NCBI GenBank assembly: GCA_963724135.1
Contig: CAVRTA010000005.1
Coordinates: forward strand, 248,001-312,000
Length of the DNA: 64,000 nucleotides
Reading direction: 5' to 3'
Source: DATLGB01 sp963724135
GTDB taxonomy: Bacteria > Actinomycetota > Thermoleophilia > Solirubrobacterales > Solirubrobacteraceae
In this document: positions 52,241 through 60,301 of the stretch, one piece after another
Position numbering within the stretch: the first letter of the stretch is position 1
How the letters are laid out: each line of letters opens with the position of its first letter
Program-made: the position numbers and the translations under genes
Notes under the pieces: model-generated
What the model was told of the DNA's origin: nothing
The model's input: the letters and a program-made list of their open reading frames with translations, nothing else
Databases searched by the model: none

Positions 52241-52558
52241 GTGCCCGCACTCCCCACGTGTCCGAGCTGCGGCTCGGACCTCGTACAGCCCCTACGCGCG
52301 GAGAAGCAGAAGGGTGGCGACCTCCTCGTCGAGATGCGATGCCCGGAGTGCTTCGTCGTCATGCAGGCCTGCCACACCGCCGAGGAGATGGCCGACCTCG
52401 ACAAGCGGCAGAACGCCTCGCGCGAGCAGATCGTCGCCGCCTACGAGCAGTCCGTCGCGGAGTCGATGGAGCACCTCGCCGACATGCTCGCCGAGGCCTT
52501 CGAGCGCGACCTGCTCGGCCCCGACGACTTCGCGCCACCACTGCGCCGCGCGGCCTGA
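52241..52558 (+). CDS. Small zinc-ribbon protein
   Basis: The 105-residue protein has two CxxC pairs (PTCPSCGSD and RCPECFVVM) that make a zinc ribbon, followed by an acidic helical tail (EEMADLDKRQNASREQIVAA). It starts at GTG 52241. Similar small proteins occur in actinobacteria without a defined role; nucleic-acid or protein binding is likely. It is divergent from the O-methyltransferase gene. Confidence 0.75.
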   Translation: MPALPTCPSCGSDLVQPLRAEKQKGGDLLVEMRCPECFVVMQACHTAEEMADLDKRQNASREQIVAAYEQSVAESMEHLADMLAEAFERDLLGPDDFAPPLRRAA

Positions 52559-52561
52559 CAT

Positions 52562-52586
52562 CACAAAGGGGTCCGTCCCTTTTGTG
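52562..52586. repeat. Palindromic REP-like element, copy 2
   Basis: CACAAAGGGG and CCCTTTTGTG pair over 10 bp with one G-T pair around the loop TCCGT. It lies just after the zinc-ribbon stop and before the convergent acyltransferase gene. It is related to copies at 24075-24109 and 57751-57783. Confidence 0.7.
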
Positions 52587-52598
52587 CAGTCGCGCCGG

Positions 52599-53309
52599 CT
52601 ATCCCAGCGGCCGGATCGGACGGGCCGGCGCGCCGGCGTACAGCTGCCCGCCGGGGTGCTCGCCCTCGCCGACGACGGCATTGGCCGCGATCACCGAGTT
52701 CGCGCCGATGTCGGCGCCGCGGGTGATCACGGCGTTGGCGCAGACGAAGACGTTGGAACCGATGTGCACGGGCGCGATCTTCAACGGGGTGGCGAGGAAG
52801 TAGGCATCCGTGCCGTCGTGGGTGTGGTCGGAGTCGACCACGGTGACGCGCTCCGCGAGCCCGGCGTGATCGTCGATCGTGATCCGCTCGACGCAGTGGA
52901 TCATCGAGCCGTAGGAGACAGGGACCTCGTAGCCGATGTCGAGCTCGCCCTCGGACTTGACGACGACGCCGTCGCGCAGGTTGACGAACGGCCCGAGGCG
53001 AAGCGTGCCGCCGCGCAGCTGGATGCGCACGCCATGCAGGAGGTACGCGCCCTCGCCGATCTCGAGCACGTTGTGGCCGGCCTGCAGGTCGAGGTGGGTC
53101 GCGCGGCCGAGCTTGACGCCGCGGCCCACCCGCAGCGTGAACGACTCGACGCCGTCGCGGATGTCGACGTGCGGGTAGGTGTCCATGCGCGCCCCGTGTG
53201 GCGCCTCGACGGTGAGGCGCGCGCCGCGACGGCGCAGCTGGAACGCCAGCAGCGCGGTCCAGAGCCGGAACCTGATCCGGTGGCGGACTTCGTTGAGACG
53301 GGTGATCAC
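52599..53309 (-). CDS. Acyltransferase with left-handed beta-helix
   Basis: The 236-residue protein has hexapeptide repeats through most of its length, such as LRVGRGVKLGRATHLDL, IGEGAYLLHGVRI and ITRGADIGANSVIAANAVVG. The ending YAGAPARPIR is typical of CapG/NodL-type acetyltransferases. A histidine in VVDSDHTHDGTDAYF is the likely catalytic base. The GTG at 53309 overlaps the glycosyltransferase stop as GTGA. The two probably build a surface glycan. Confidence 0.88.
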   Translation of the reverse strand: MITRLNEVRHRIRFRLWTALLAFQLRRRGARLTVEAPHGARMDTYPHVDIRDGVESFTLRVGRGVKLGRATHLDLQAGHNVLEIGEGAYLLHGVRIQLRGGTLRLGPFVNLRDGVVVKSEGELDIGYEVPVSYGSMIHCVERITIDDHAGLAERVTVVDSDHTHDGTDAYFLATPLKIAPVHIGSNVFVCANAVITRGADIGANSVIAANAVVGEGEHPGGQLYAGAPARPIRPLG

Positions 53310-54026
53310 CGGTTGCCGCGCAGTCTGCCCGAGTCGCGGGCGTAGAGGCCGAGCACGTCGAGCAGGCCGTGCAGGGACGGGTCGCGCAGCAGCATGCGCG
53401 GCCGGCCGATCAGCTCGCGGGCCGTGGGCGCCGGGAACGAGCCCGGCCAGCGCGACTCCAGCCACGCCATCCCGCGCCCGTGGCGGTGCAGCTGGCGCAG
53501 CAGGGCACCCAGCGACGCGCGCGAGCGGTGCCGGACGAGCGCGCCCGGACGCGACTCCATCGTCCAGCCCGCGTCACGCAGCCGCCAGCACAGGTCGGCA
53601 TCGCCGCCGGAGACGATCGGCTCGGGCCAGCCGCCGACGGCCAGAAGGGCCTCCCTCCGCACCGCGCAGTTCGCGGTCTGCGCATAGGTCGCCGGCTGCG
53701 CCATCTTCGCCCGCGCCGCGACGTAGCGCGCGACCGCCGAGTCGTCCACCACCGCATCCTCGATGCCCCCGGCCAGCACACCCACGTCGGCCTTGGGAGC
53801 AGTTGCGAAGTACGCATCGAGCAAGGCCGGGTCCGGCTCGCAGTCCGCGTCGATGAACACCAGCCACTCTCCCGTCGCGCGCCGTGCCGCCCGGTCGCGG
53901 GCGGCGTAGGAGGACCGACCCGGGTTGTCGTCTTTCGAGGATCAGCTCGTCGCCGTCGCGCAGGTCGACTCGCAGCTGCGGAGGCGGACCGACATACGGG
54001 CAGATCACGGACACGGTCGGGCGCAA
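53306..54026 (-). CDS. Family 2 glycosyltransferase (one frame break)
   Basis: The GT-A fold is clear. The N-terminus VSVICPYVGPPPQLRVDLRD runs to ELILE, then LVFIDADCEPDPALLDAYF with the DxD-like DAD, then GGDADLCWRLRDAGW. The frame changes near 53936, where removing one A from AAA gives EDDNPGRSSYAARD, as expected. Starts at TTG 54026 and GTG 54014 are both possible. The C-terminal half ends with a helical region. The acceptor is unknown. Confidence 0.82.
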
Positions 54027-54038
54027 GGCCCGACGACC

Positions 54039-54314
54039 CTAACCCCCCGCGACGGCGGGCAGGATCGTCAGCTCGGCCCCGTCCGGGACAGGCGTCTCGA
54101 GCCCGTCCAGGAAGCGGATGTCCTCGCCGCCGAGGTACACGTTGACGAAGCGCCGCAGCTCTCCGTCGTCGCCGGCGATGCGTCCGCGCAGCTCGGCGTA
54201 CGTCCCGTAGAGCGAGTCGAGGACCTCGCGCACCGTCGCGCCCTCGGCGCTGGCGTCGGCGTCGCCGCCGGTCACGGAACGCAGCTGGGTCGGGATCTTG
54301 ACCGTGACGCTCAC
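54039..54314 (-). CDS. MoaD/ThiS/CysO-type sulfur carrier protein
   Basis: The 91-residue ubiquitin-like protein ends in AVAGG, the diglycine that is adenylated and converted to a thiocarboxylate. The core shows VKIPTQLRSVTGG, VREVLDSLYGTYAELR and RFVNVYLGGEDIRFLDGLET. The GTG at 54314 overlaps the threonine-synthase-like gene stop as GTGA. In mycobacteria a similar protein (CysO) gives sulfur to a PLP enzyme. The coupling here and the upstream riboswitch suggest a sulfur donor for the neighbouring PLP enzyme. Confidence 0.88.
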   Translation of the reverse strand: MSVTVKIPTQLRSVTGGDADASAEGATVREVLDSLYGTYAELRGRIAGDDGELRRFVNVYLGGEDIRFLDGLETPVPDGAELTILPAVAGG

Positions 54315-55534
54315 GCCGTTGCGAACGCTTCGTCGTAGGCAGCCACCGTCGGCGCGATCTCGGTCACCGCGAACGTGTCGCGGACCGTGTCGATCGTCTT
54401 CAGGCCGTCGCCGGTGATCAGCAGCACCACCCGCTCGCGAGGGTCGACGTCGCCCCGCTCGGCGAGCTTGGCCAGCACCGCCGTGGTCACTCCCCCAGCG
54501 GTCTCGGTGAAGATCCCGGTGGTCTCCGCCAGCAGCCGCACGCCCGCGCGGATCTCGTCGTCGGTCACGGCGTCGATCGCCCCGCCGCTCGAGCGCGCGA
54601 GCTCGAGCGCGTAGGGACCGTCGGCGGGATTGCCGATCGCGAGCGACTTGGCGATCGTGTCCGGGCGCACCGGCCGGCAGAAGTCCTGCCCGCCGGCGAA
54701 CGCCCGGGCGACCGGCGAGCAGCCCTCGGCCTGTGCGCCGTTGAAGACGACCGGCGCCTCGGGGAGCAATTCGGCTCGAACGAACTCCTCAAGCCCGCGC
54801 GCGACCTTGGTGAACAGGGATCCGGAGGCGATCGGGCCGACGATGCGGTCGGGAGCCTCCCAGCCGAGCTGCTCGACGATCTCGAACGCGAGCGTCTTCG
54901 AGCCCTCGGCGTAGTACGGCCGCATGTTGATGTTCACGAACGCCCAGCCGTCGTGCTCGCCCGAGAGCTCCGTGCACAGCCGGTTGACGTCGTCGTAGTT
55001 CCCGCGCACGCCGACGACGTTGGTGCCGTAGGCGCCGGTGGCGAGGATCTTCTCCTCCTCGAGATCGGCGGGGATGAAGACGTAGGACTCGAGGCCGGCG
55101 GCCGCCGAGTGAGCGGCCACGGCGTTGGCGAGGTTGCCCGTCGAGGCGCAGGCGATCGTGTCGAAGCCGAGCTCGAGGGCGCGCGCCAGCGCGACGCTCA
55201 CGACGCGGTCCTTGAACGAGTGCGTGGGGTTTGCGGTCTCGTTCTTGACCCACACCTCGCCCAGCCCGAGGCGCTCGGCGAGCCGGTCGGCTCGCACCAG
55301 TGGCGTGAAGCCCGTGTGCAGCGAGCGCGGCGGAACGCGCTGCAAGGGCAGGAAGTCGGCGTAGCGCCAGAGGTTCAGCGGGCCCGCCTGGATACGGCGC
55401 CTGAGCTCGGCCGCGTCGGCGGCCGGCGCGGAGTAGCTGACCTCGAGCGGCCCGAAGCACTGTTCACAGACGAAGCTCGCCTCGAGGGCGTACTCGGTCT
55501 CACATTCCTTGCATTTCAGGGCATCTGCCGGCAT
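54311..55534 (-). CDS. thrC: Threonine synthase-like PLP enzyme with zinc ribbon
   Basis: The 407-residue fold-type II PLP enzyme has the Schiff-base lysine in NPTHSFKDR, the phosphate-binding region ACASTGNLANAVAAHSAA, and GPIASGSLFTKVARG. The N-terminus carries CKECETEYALE and CEQCFGPLE, a zinc ribbon as in archaeal-type threonine synthases. The ATG at 55534 has GGAAGGA upstream. A SAM riboswitch controls the transcript and a sulfur-carrier gene is coupled to it. Both would be odd for pure threonine synthesis, so a homocysteine-forming activity on O-phosphohomoserine is possible. The symbol is tentative. Confidence 0.85.
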   Translation of the reverse strand: MPADALKCKECETEYALEASFVCEQCFGPLEVSYSAPAADAAELRRRIQAGPLNLWRYADFLPLQRVPPRSLHTGFTPLVRADRLAERLGLGEVWVKNETANPTHSFKDRVVSVALARALELGFDTIACASTGNLANAVAAHSAAAGLESYVFIPADLEEEKILATGAYGTNVVGVRGNYDDVNRLCTELSGEHDGWAFVNINMRPYYAEGSKTLAFEIVEQLGWEAPDRIVGPIASGSLFTKVARGLEEFVRAELLPEAPVVFNGAQAEGCSPVARAFAGGQDFCRPVRPDTIAKSLAIGNPADGPYALELARSSGGAIDAVTDDEIRAGVRLLAETTGIFTETAGGVTTAVLAKLAERGDVDPRERVVLLITGDGLKTIDTVRDTFAVTEIAPTVAAYDEAFATA

Positions 55535-55594
55535 TGGCTGTGTCTGTCCTTCCGCCTGGTTGCTGCGGTAGGACCCTGCCGGGTGATTCCCACC

Positions 55595-55699
55595 GCATCT
55601 CCCAGGCATATGTCGTTGCCTGTTGGAGTTGCCACCTTGTCCCTTGCGGGCCGGTTGGCGGGGTTTCATCGGGCCAATCCCTCCACCCCTCTTGATGCG
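55595..55699 (-). promoter_or_regulatory. S-box (SAM-I type) riboswitch
   Basis: The leader RNA has P1 arms CGCATC and GATGCG, followed by AAGAGGGGTGGAGGGATTGG, CCCGATGAAACCCCGCCAACC-like core segments, AAGGTGGCAACTCCAAC and a P4 hairpin CAGGCA/TGCCTG before GAGATGCG. These match the conserved S-box elements in order. The 3' P1 strand (TGCGGT) can also pair with ACCGCA downstream, which suggests a switch before the thrC ribosome binding site. SAM-IV is the alternative class. Confidence 0.88.
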
Positions 55700-55773
55700 A
55701 TTGAGCGCCCACCATACCGCAGGAACCGCCGGTAAGCTGTTCCGCGTGACGCCAAAGGAGCCTCCGAGTCGCC

Positions 55774-56769
55774 ATGCCGAGCCTTCCCAAGCCTCGGATC
55801 GGCCGGCGGCTGCGCGCTTCCGCCGCTGAAGCGATCACCGTCCAACGGCCCGAGCAGCCGCGCGTCGAGACCGTCGAGGCGCCCGGCGTCCGTTGGATCA
55901 ACATCGAGCACCCGCGAGCCGCAGACCAGGGCTGGCTCGAGGAGCGCTTCGACTTCCATCCGCTCGATTACGAGGACATCTTCTCCCGTAACCAGCGGCC
56001 GAAGGTCGACGAGTACGACGACTACCTGTTCATCGTTCTGCACTTCCCGCGCTTCGACAAGCGCGTCGGGCGCTTGAACGCGGCCGAGCTGGACATCTTC
56101 ATCGGGCCGGACTTCGTGATCACCCTGCCCAACGAGGAGCTGCGGCCGGTGGAGTTCCTGTTCGAGCGCTGCCGCGCCAACGAGGAGGTCCGCGAGCAGC
56201 ACTTCAGCAAGGGCTCCGGCTACCTGCTCTACCGGATCATCGACTCCTGCGTCGATGCCTCGTTCCCGATGCTGCGCAAGATGGGCAACAAGCTCGACCG
56301 CATCGAGGAGGAGATCTTCGAAGGCCGGTCCGAGGACATCGTTCGCGACATCTCCAACGTCAAGCAGGAGATCATCAACTTCCGCAAGATCGTCCGTCCA
56401 CAGCGGGCCACGTTCCGCGACCTCGAGCGCAACAAGGCGCGCTACATCCCGGACGACCTCGACATCTACTTCGACGACATCAACGATGCGTGGGAGCGGA
56501 TCTGGGACATGCTCGAGAACTTCAAGGAGGTCGTCGAGGCGCTCGAGGACACCAACGAGTCGATCATCGCGCACCGCGGCAACCAGGTCTTCCGCATCCT
56601 GACCGCGTTCAGCGCCGTGCTGCTGCCGCTGACGCTGATCGCCTCCGTCTTCGGCATGAACTTCGCCCAGCCGTTCGGTGAGGGCCACGGGTTCGCGATC
56701 GCCGTCGGGATCATGGTCGTAACCCTGGTCACCATTCTCTTGTACTTCAGGAAGCGTGGCTTCCTCTAG
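55774..56769 (+). CDS. corA: CorA-family magnesium transporter
   Basis: The 331-residue protein has a long cytoplasmic helical domain and two C-terminal membrane helices with the signature FGMNFAQPF (GMN motif). The charged ending is YFRKRGFL. It imports Mg2+ as a pentamer. AAAGGAG lies upstream of ATG 55774. The next gene starts inside its end. Confidence 0.95.
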   Translation: MPSLPKPRIGRRLRASAAEAITVQRPEQPRVETVEAPGVRWINIEHPRAADQGWLEERFDFHPLDYEDIFSRNQRPKVDEYDDYLFIVLHFPRFDKRVGRLNAAELDIFIGPDFVITLPNEELRPVEFLFERCRANEEVREQHFSKGSGYLLYRIIDSCVDASFPMLRKMGNKLDRIEEEIFEGRSEDIVRDISNVKQEIINFRKIVRPQRATFRDLERNKARYIPDDLDIYFDDINDAWERIWDMLENFKEVVEALEDTNESIIAHRGNQVFRILTAFSAVLLPLTLIASVFGMNFAQPFGEGHGFAIAVGIMVVTLVTILLYFRKRGFL

Positions 56770-57751
56770 ATCCGGGGTGACATCCGACTTCGAACGGCTC
56801 GAGGCCGCAGCATCGCTGACTGCGCCCGCCGCGGCGAAGCGGATGCTGATCATCGTCAACCCGTACGCGACCACGGTCTCGGACCGGCTCAAGCACCTCG
56901 TCGTGTACGCGCTCCAGGGCCGCTACGAGGTGGACGCGATCGACACGGAGCGCTCCGGCCATGCCACGGAGCTGTGCCGCGAGGCCGCCTCGGAGGGCTA
57001 CGACGTCGTCGTCGCGTTCGGTGGCGACGGCACGATCAACGAGGCCGCCAACGGCCTGGTCGGCACCGACACGCCCCTGAGCGTGCTGCCGGGGGGCGCG
57101 ACCAACGTGTATGTGCGCATGCTCGGGATCCCCAACGACATCGTCGACGCGACCGAGCACCTGCTGCGGATCGCCGACGAGTGGAGACCGCGCTGGGTCG
57201 ACCTCGGCATGGTCAACGGGCGGGCCTTCACGTTCGCCGCCGGCGCCGGGCTCGACGCGAGCGTGGTCAAGCGGGTCGACGCCCATCCGAAGCTCAAGGC
57301 CCGCTACGGGCCGATGTTCTACACCGTCTCGGCGGTCTCGACGTTCATCCGGCGCTACGTCATCAACCCGCCGAAGCTGATCACCACGGTCGACGGCCGC
57401 GACATCACCGGCGTCTCCACGTTCGTGCAGGTCGCCAACCCGTACACGTACTTCCGCAAGCGGCCGATCGAGCTCGTCGACGGCCTCACACTGGAATCCG
57501 GGGACCTCGGCGGCGCGATCCTCGAGCGCGCGAGCCCGGTCGACATCCCGACCGTGATCTACCGCGCCCTCTCGGCGCGCGCGAAGGTCGACCGCCACCG
57601 CCGCGTGACCGGATTCGCCGGCGTCGACCGCCTCTCGGTCCGCTCGGCCGACGGCCGCCCCGTACCGATCCAGGTCGACGGCGACTACGTCGGCGAGCAC
57701 GACACCGCCGAGTTCTCGGTGCGCTCGCGCGCCCTCCGCGTCGTGGCCTGA
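56756..57751 (+). CDS. Diacylglycerol/sphingosine kinase-family lipid kinase
   Basis: The 331-residue protein has the nucleotide motif VVAFGGDGTINEAANGL near residue 90, LPGGATNVYVRMLG, and a beta-rich C-terminal domain. These kinases phosphorylate diacylglycerol or related lipids. GTG 56756, inside the end of corA, has AGGA just upstream; GTG 56777 would give a protein seven residues shorter. It is probably cotranscribed with corA. Confidence 0.88.
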   Translation: MASSRSGVTSDFERLEAAASLTAPAAAKRMLIIVNPYATTVSDRLKHLVVYALQGRYEVDAIDTERSGHATELCREAASEGYDVVVAFGGDGTINEAANGLVGTDTPLSVLPGGATNVYVRMLGIPNDIVDATEHLLRIADEWRPRWVDLGMVNGRAFTFAAGAGLDASVVKRVDAHPKLKARYGPMFYTVSAVSTFIRRYVINPPKLITTVDGRDITGVSTFVQVANPYTYFRKRPIELVDGLTLESGDLGGAILERASPVDIPTVIYRALSARAKVDRHRRVTGFAGVDRLSVRSADGRPVPIQVDGDYVGEHDTAEFSVRSRALRVVA

Positions 57752-57783
57752 CGTCACAAAAGGGACGGACCCCTCAGTGACGT
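57751..57783. repeat. Palindromic REP-like element, copy 3
   Basis: Outer arms ACGTCAC and GTGACGT pair perfectly and the inner GGG pairs with CCC around ACGGA, while the middle four bases are mismatched. It shares CACAAAAGGGACGGACCCC with the complement of the other copies. It lies just after the lipid kinase stop. Confidence 0.65.
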
Positions 57784-57786
57784 TTT

Positions 57787-57799
57787 GCAATAGGATTGC
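57787..57799. promoter_or_regulatory. Probable Zur/Fur operator at the start of the regulator gene
   Basis: GCAATAGGATTGC is a perfect 5-3-5 palindrome in a TTTTGCAATAGGATTGCGTT context, three bases before the ATG. Its centre is the likely AGGA ribosome binding site. It has the AT-rich look of Fur-family boxes, so autoregulation is likely. Confidence 0.55.
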
Positions 57800-57802
57800 G
57801 TT

Positions 57803-58168
57803 ATGGCACGGCCCAGTCATGTCCGGACGGCGGTTGCGGGGCTGCTCGAGGAGCGGCATGCGTGGACCGTGGACGAGGCGCACGCGGCGCTGCGCCAGCG
57901 CGAGGTGCCCGCGGACCGCGCGTCGGTCCACCGCGCGCTGAACCGGCTCGTCGAGGACGGTGCGGCGCGGCGGTTCGAGCTCGGCCCGCGCGCGCATTTC
58001 GAGCGGACTGGAAGTCACCACGAGCACTTGGTGTGCGATGACTGCGGCAGGATCGAGGCCGTACCCGGCTGCGTCGTGGACGAGGCGGCGGTGGCGGCAC
58101 GAACCGGGTTCGCCGTGACCGGTCACTCGGTGACCTTCTCCGGGCGCTGCGAGGAGTGCGCGGCCTGA
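57803..58168 (+). CDS. Fur-family regulator, probably Zur
   Basis: The 121-residue protein has the winged-helix region VDEAHAALRQREVPADRASV, then VHRALNRLVEDGAARRFEL. The metal-sensing segment is SHHEHLVCDDCGRIEAV, with a second cysteine pair CEEC at the end. The C-x2-C pairs hold a structural zinc. Its stop and the ZIP transporter start overlap as TGATG, which points to zinc as the signal. The start is ATG 57803. Confidence 0.88.
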   Translation: MARPSHVRTAVAGLLEERHAWTVDEAHAALRQREVPADRASVHRALNRLVEDGAARRFELGPRAHFERTGSHHEHLVCDDCGRIEAVPGCVVDEAAVAARTGFAVTGHSVTFSGRCEECAA

Positions 58169-58869
58169 TGCTGGCGCTCGCGCTCGCCGCCGCCGCCGCG
58201 TTCCCGCGCTTGCTGGGCGGGTTCTCGATCCTGCGGCGCGGTGACCGGTTGCATCTGATGCTCGGGTTCGCGGGAGGGGCGCTGATCGGCGTCGCGGTGT
58301 TCGAGACCGGCCCCGAGGCGCTCGAGGCCGGCGGCGCCTGGGTGTGGGTGGCCATCCTCGCCGGCGTCGGGGGCATCGCGCTGCTCGAGCGCAAGGTGTT
58401 CCAGCACGTCCACACCGAGGACGCGGCCTGCAACCCGCAGGCGGGGCAGATCGGAGCCGGAGCGATCACCACGCACGCCTTCCTCGACGGCCTCGCCATC
58501 GGGACGGCGTTCCAGGCGGGCACTGAGATCGGGCTCCTTGTCTCGGCGGCGGTGTTGCTGCACGCCTTCGCGGATGGGATGAACACGGTCGCGGTGCTCG
58601 TGCGCCACGGCAACCGTCAGGGCGTCGCGCTGGCCTGGCTGCTGGCGGATGCCACGGTGCCGATCATCGGCGCGGCGCTCGGGCTCGCGATCGAGCTCCC
58701 TGAGACGGTGTTCGCCGTCATGCTGGGCCTGTTCGCCGGGATGTTCGCCTATCTCGGGGCCGGCTCGCTGCTTCCCCACGCCCACCGCTTCGGCCGCGAT
58801 CGGGCGATCGTGACGGCTGCCGCCGCCCTCGGGATCGGACTCGCGTTCGCCGCCTCACAACTGGGTTGA
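58168..58869 (+). CDS. ZIP-family metal transporter
   Basis: The 233-residue membrane protein has about seven hydrophobic helices. The ZIP signatures are THAFLDGLAIGTAF in helix IV and LLHAFADGMNTVAV in helix V, with the metal-binding His, Asp and Asn. A short His-containing loop (FQHVHTEDAACNP) lies before helix IV. It imports Zn2+ or another divalent metal. Translational coupling to a Fur-family regulator suggests zinc control. Confidence 0.9.
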   Translation: MLALALAAAAAFPRLLGGFSILRRGDRLHLMLGFAGGALIGVAVFETGPEALEAGGAWVWVAILAGVGGIALLERKVFQHVHTEDAACNPQAGQIGAGAITTHAFLDGLAIGTAFQAGTEIGLLVSAAVLLHAFADGMNTVAVLVRHGNRQGVALAWLLADATVPIIGAALGLAIELPETVFAVMLGLFAGMFAYLGAGSLLPHAHRFGRDRAIVTAAAALGIGLAFAASQLG

Positions 58870-58892
58870 CGAACCTCAAGCGGGCTGGACGG

Positions 58893-59300
58893 ATGGCCGA
58901 TACCGCCTCTGTGGACCTCGCGCTGTCGACGGAGAGGCCGGCGCGGCCGGAGGTCGTGGGGGTGCTCGCAGCGTGTGCCGTGCTGCTCGTGCACTTCGAT
59001 GGCACCGCCGCACGCCGTGAAGCCGAGCGGGCCCGCGAGGAGCTCGCGCGTCGCGCCGCGCAGACCCGAGCCGAGCGACCCGACGAGCGGCGGCCCGCGG
59101 ATGCGGACATCGGCGCCGCCGGACCGATCTCGGTGCCGGTCGGCCCGGCGTGGAGCTCCGGGACGTCGGCGTCCGTCGCCCACGCCACGCCCGCCGACGC
59201 CGGCGGCGCGCCGCCCGCAGCCGTCCTTGCGCTGATGGCCGCTGTGGGCGCCATGATGGCTGCCAGCGGGGCATACCTGCTCTACCCACGCCCACGATGA
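58893..59300 (+). CDS. Small membrane-anchored protein of unknown function
   Basis: The 135-residue product begins MADTASVDLALSTERPARPE and has a hydrophobic stretch near residues 20 to 33. A charged helix (AARREAERAREELARRAAQT), an Ala/Gly/Ser-rich linker and a C-terminal membrane helix (VLALMAAVGAMMAASGAYLL) follow. It resembles no family I know. Its stop overlaps the next start as ATGA, so it is made together with the LPFTG surface protein. Confidence 0.65.
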   Translation: MADTASVDLALSTERPARPEVVGVLAACAVLLVHFDGTAARREAERAREELARRAAQTRAERPDERRPADADIGAAGPISVPVGPAWSSGTSASVAHATPADAGGAPPAAVLALMAAVGAMMAASGAYLLYPRPR

Positions 59301-60301
59301 TCCGCACCGCCAAGACCCTGACCGCCCTCGGCCTCCTGCTGCTCACGATGTGCGCTGCCGCCTTCGCGCAGGACCCGACGCCCACGGCCACGCCCTCCCC
59401 CACCCCCGAGGCCGTGGTCACGCCGGCGCCGACGCTCGCCGCCGAGCTGACGGCGACGCCCGCGCCGGCGGAGACCGCGGTCGCGACCCTGACCGCCACG
59501 CCGGCCGGGACCACCACGCCGGCACCGACGGCAACCGCGACCGTCGCCCCGACGGAGACCGCCGCGCCGACGGCGACAGCCGAGCAGGCGCCGAGGCTCG
59601 TGTCACGCCGGCGCCAGCCCCAGCACGCCGCCCGCGCGCAGGCGACCCCGCCTCCCGACCCGACCCCGACGCCGCCGGAGCAGATAACCGGCGCCGCGCT
59701 GACGATCTGCCACGGCATCGAGGACGACACCGGCCTGCACTGGGAGACGGTGACGATCAGCGCCGACCAGCAGAGCGCCTACTACGACGAGGAGTTCATC
59801 ATCGTTCCCGCGCCGCGCGAGGGCTGCGGCGCGATCACGCCCGCCAACATCGACGAGCTCTCCAACCAGCGCGTCACCGTCTGCCACCTCGAGCGCGAGG
59901 GCGACTACAGCCTGCACACCTTTCCCGTCGGAGACATGGGCGGGCACGAGACCCACAAGGGCGACCTGATCCCCGCGCCCGACGGCGGGTGCCCGCGCAG
60001 CCCGTACGAGGTCCCCACCGTCACCCCGACCGCCACGGTGGAGCCGACGGCCACGGCGACGGAAGAGCCCTCCCCCACGGCCACGCCCACCGCGACACCC
60101 GACGACATCGATGTCTTCCCCGGCAACCTCGGCGGCTCAGCGCCGGCTGCGGAGACGGGCGGCGCCGCCACCGAGGATCAGCTGCCCTTCACGGGCTTCG
60201 ACCTGTGGCTGATCGCGTGCGCCGGCCTCGGGATGACCCTGATGGGCGCAGGCCTCCGCCTGCTCGCCGCGGTTCAGCCCCCGGTCGGTGTGACGCGGTA
60301 G
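59297..60301 (+). CDS. Secreted Thr/Pro-rich protein with LPFTG motif
   Basis: The 334-residue protein has a signal peptide ending CAAAFA and a long stalk of TPTATP-type repeats. Two modules begin ALTICHGIEDDTGLHWETVT and RVTVCHLEREGDYSLHTFPV, the second continuing with HETHKGDLIPA. A second Thr/Pro stalk and LPFTG near residue 296 with a following membrane helix complete the protein. The end lacks the usual basic tail, so sortase anchoring is possible but not certain. The Cys-His modules recall a family of short extracellular repeats of the ICHxTG...HGD type. Its 3' end overlaps relA by 28 bases. Confidence 0.78.
   Translation: MIRTAKTLTALGLLLLTMCAAAFAQDPTPTATPSPTPEAVVTPAPTLAAELTATPAPAETAVATLTATPAGTTTPAPTATATVAPTETAAPTATAEQAPRLVSRRRQPQHAARAQATPPPDPTPTPPEQITGAALTICHGIEDDTGLHWETVTISADQQSAYYDEEFIIVPAPREGCGAITPANIDELSNQRVTVCHLEREGDYSLHTFPVGDMGGHETHKGDLIPAPDGGCPRSPYEVPTVTPTATVEPTATATEEPSPTATPTATPDDIDVFPGNLGGSAPAAETGGAATEDQLPFTGFDLWLIACAGLGMTLMGAGLRLLAAVQPPVGVTR

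Noticed and set aside
59380..59600. Tandem DNA repeat or CRISPR-like array
   Set aside because: The repetition comes from Thr/Pro-rich coding sequence; there are no equal spacers or palindromic repeats.
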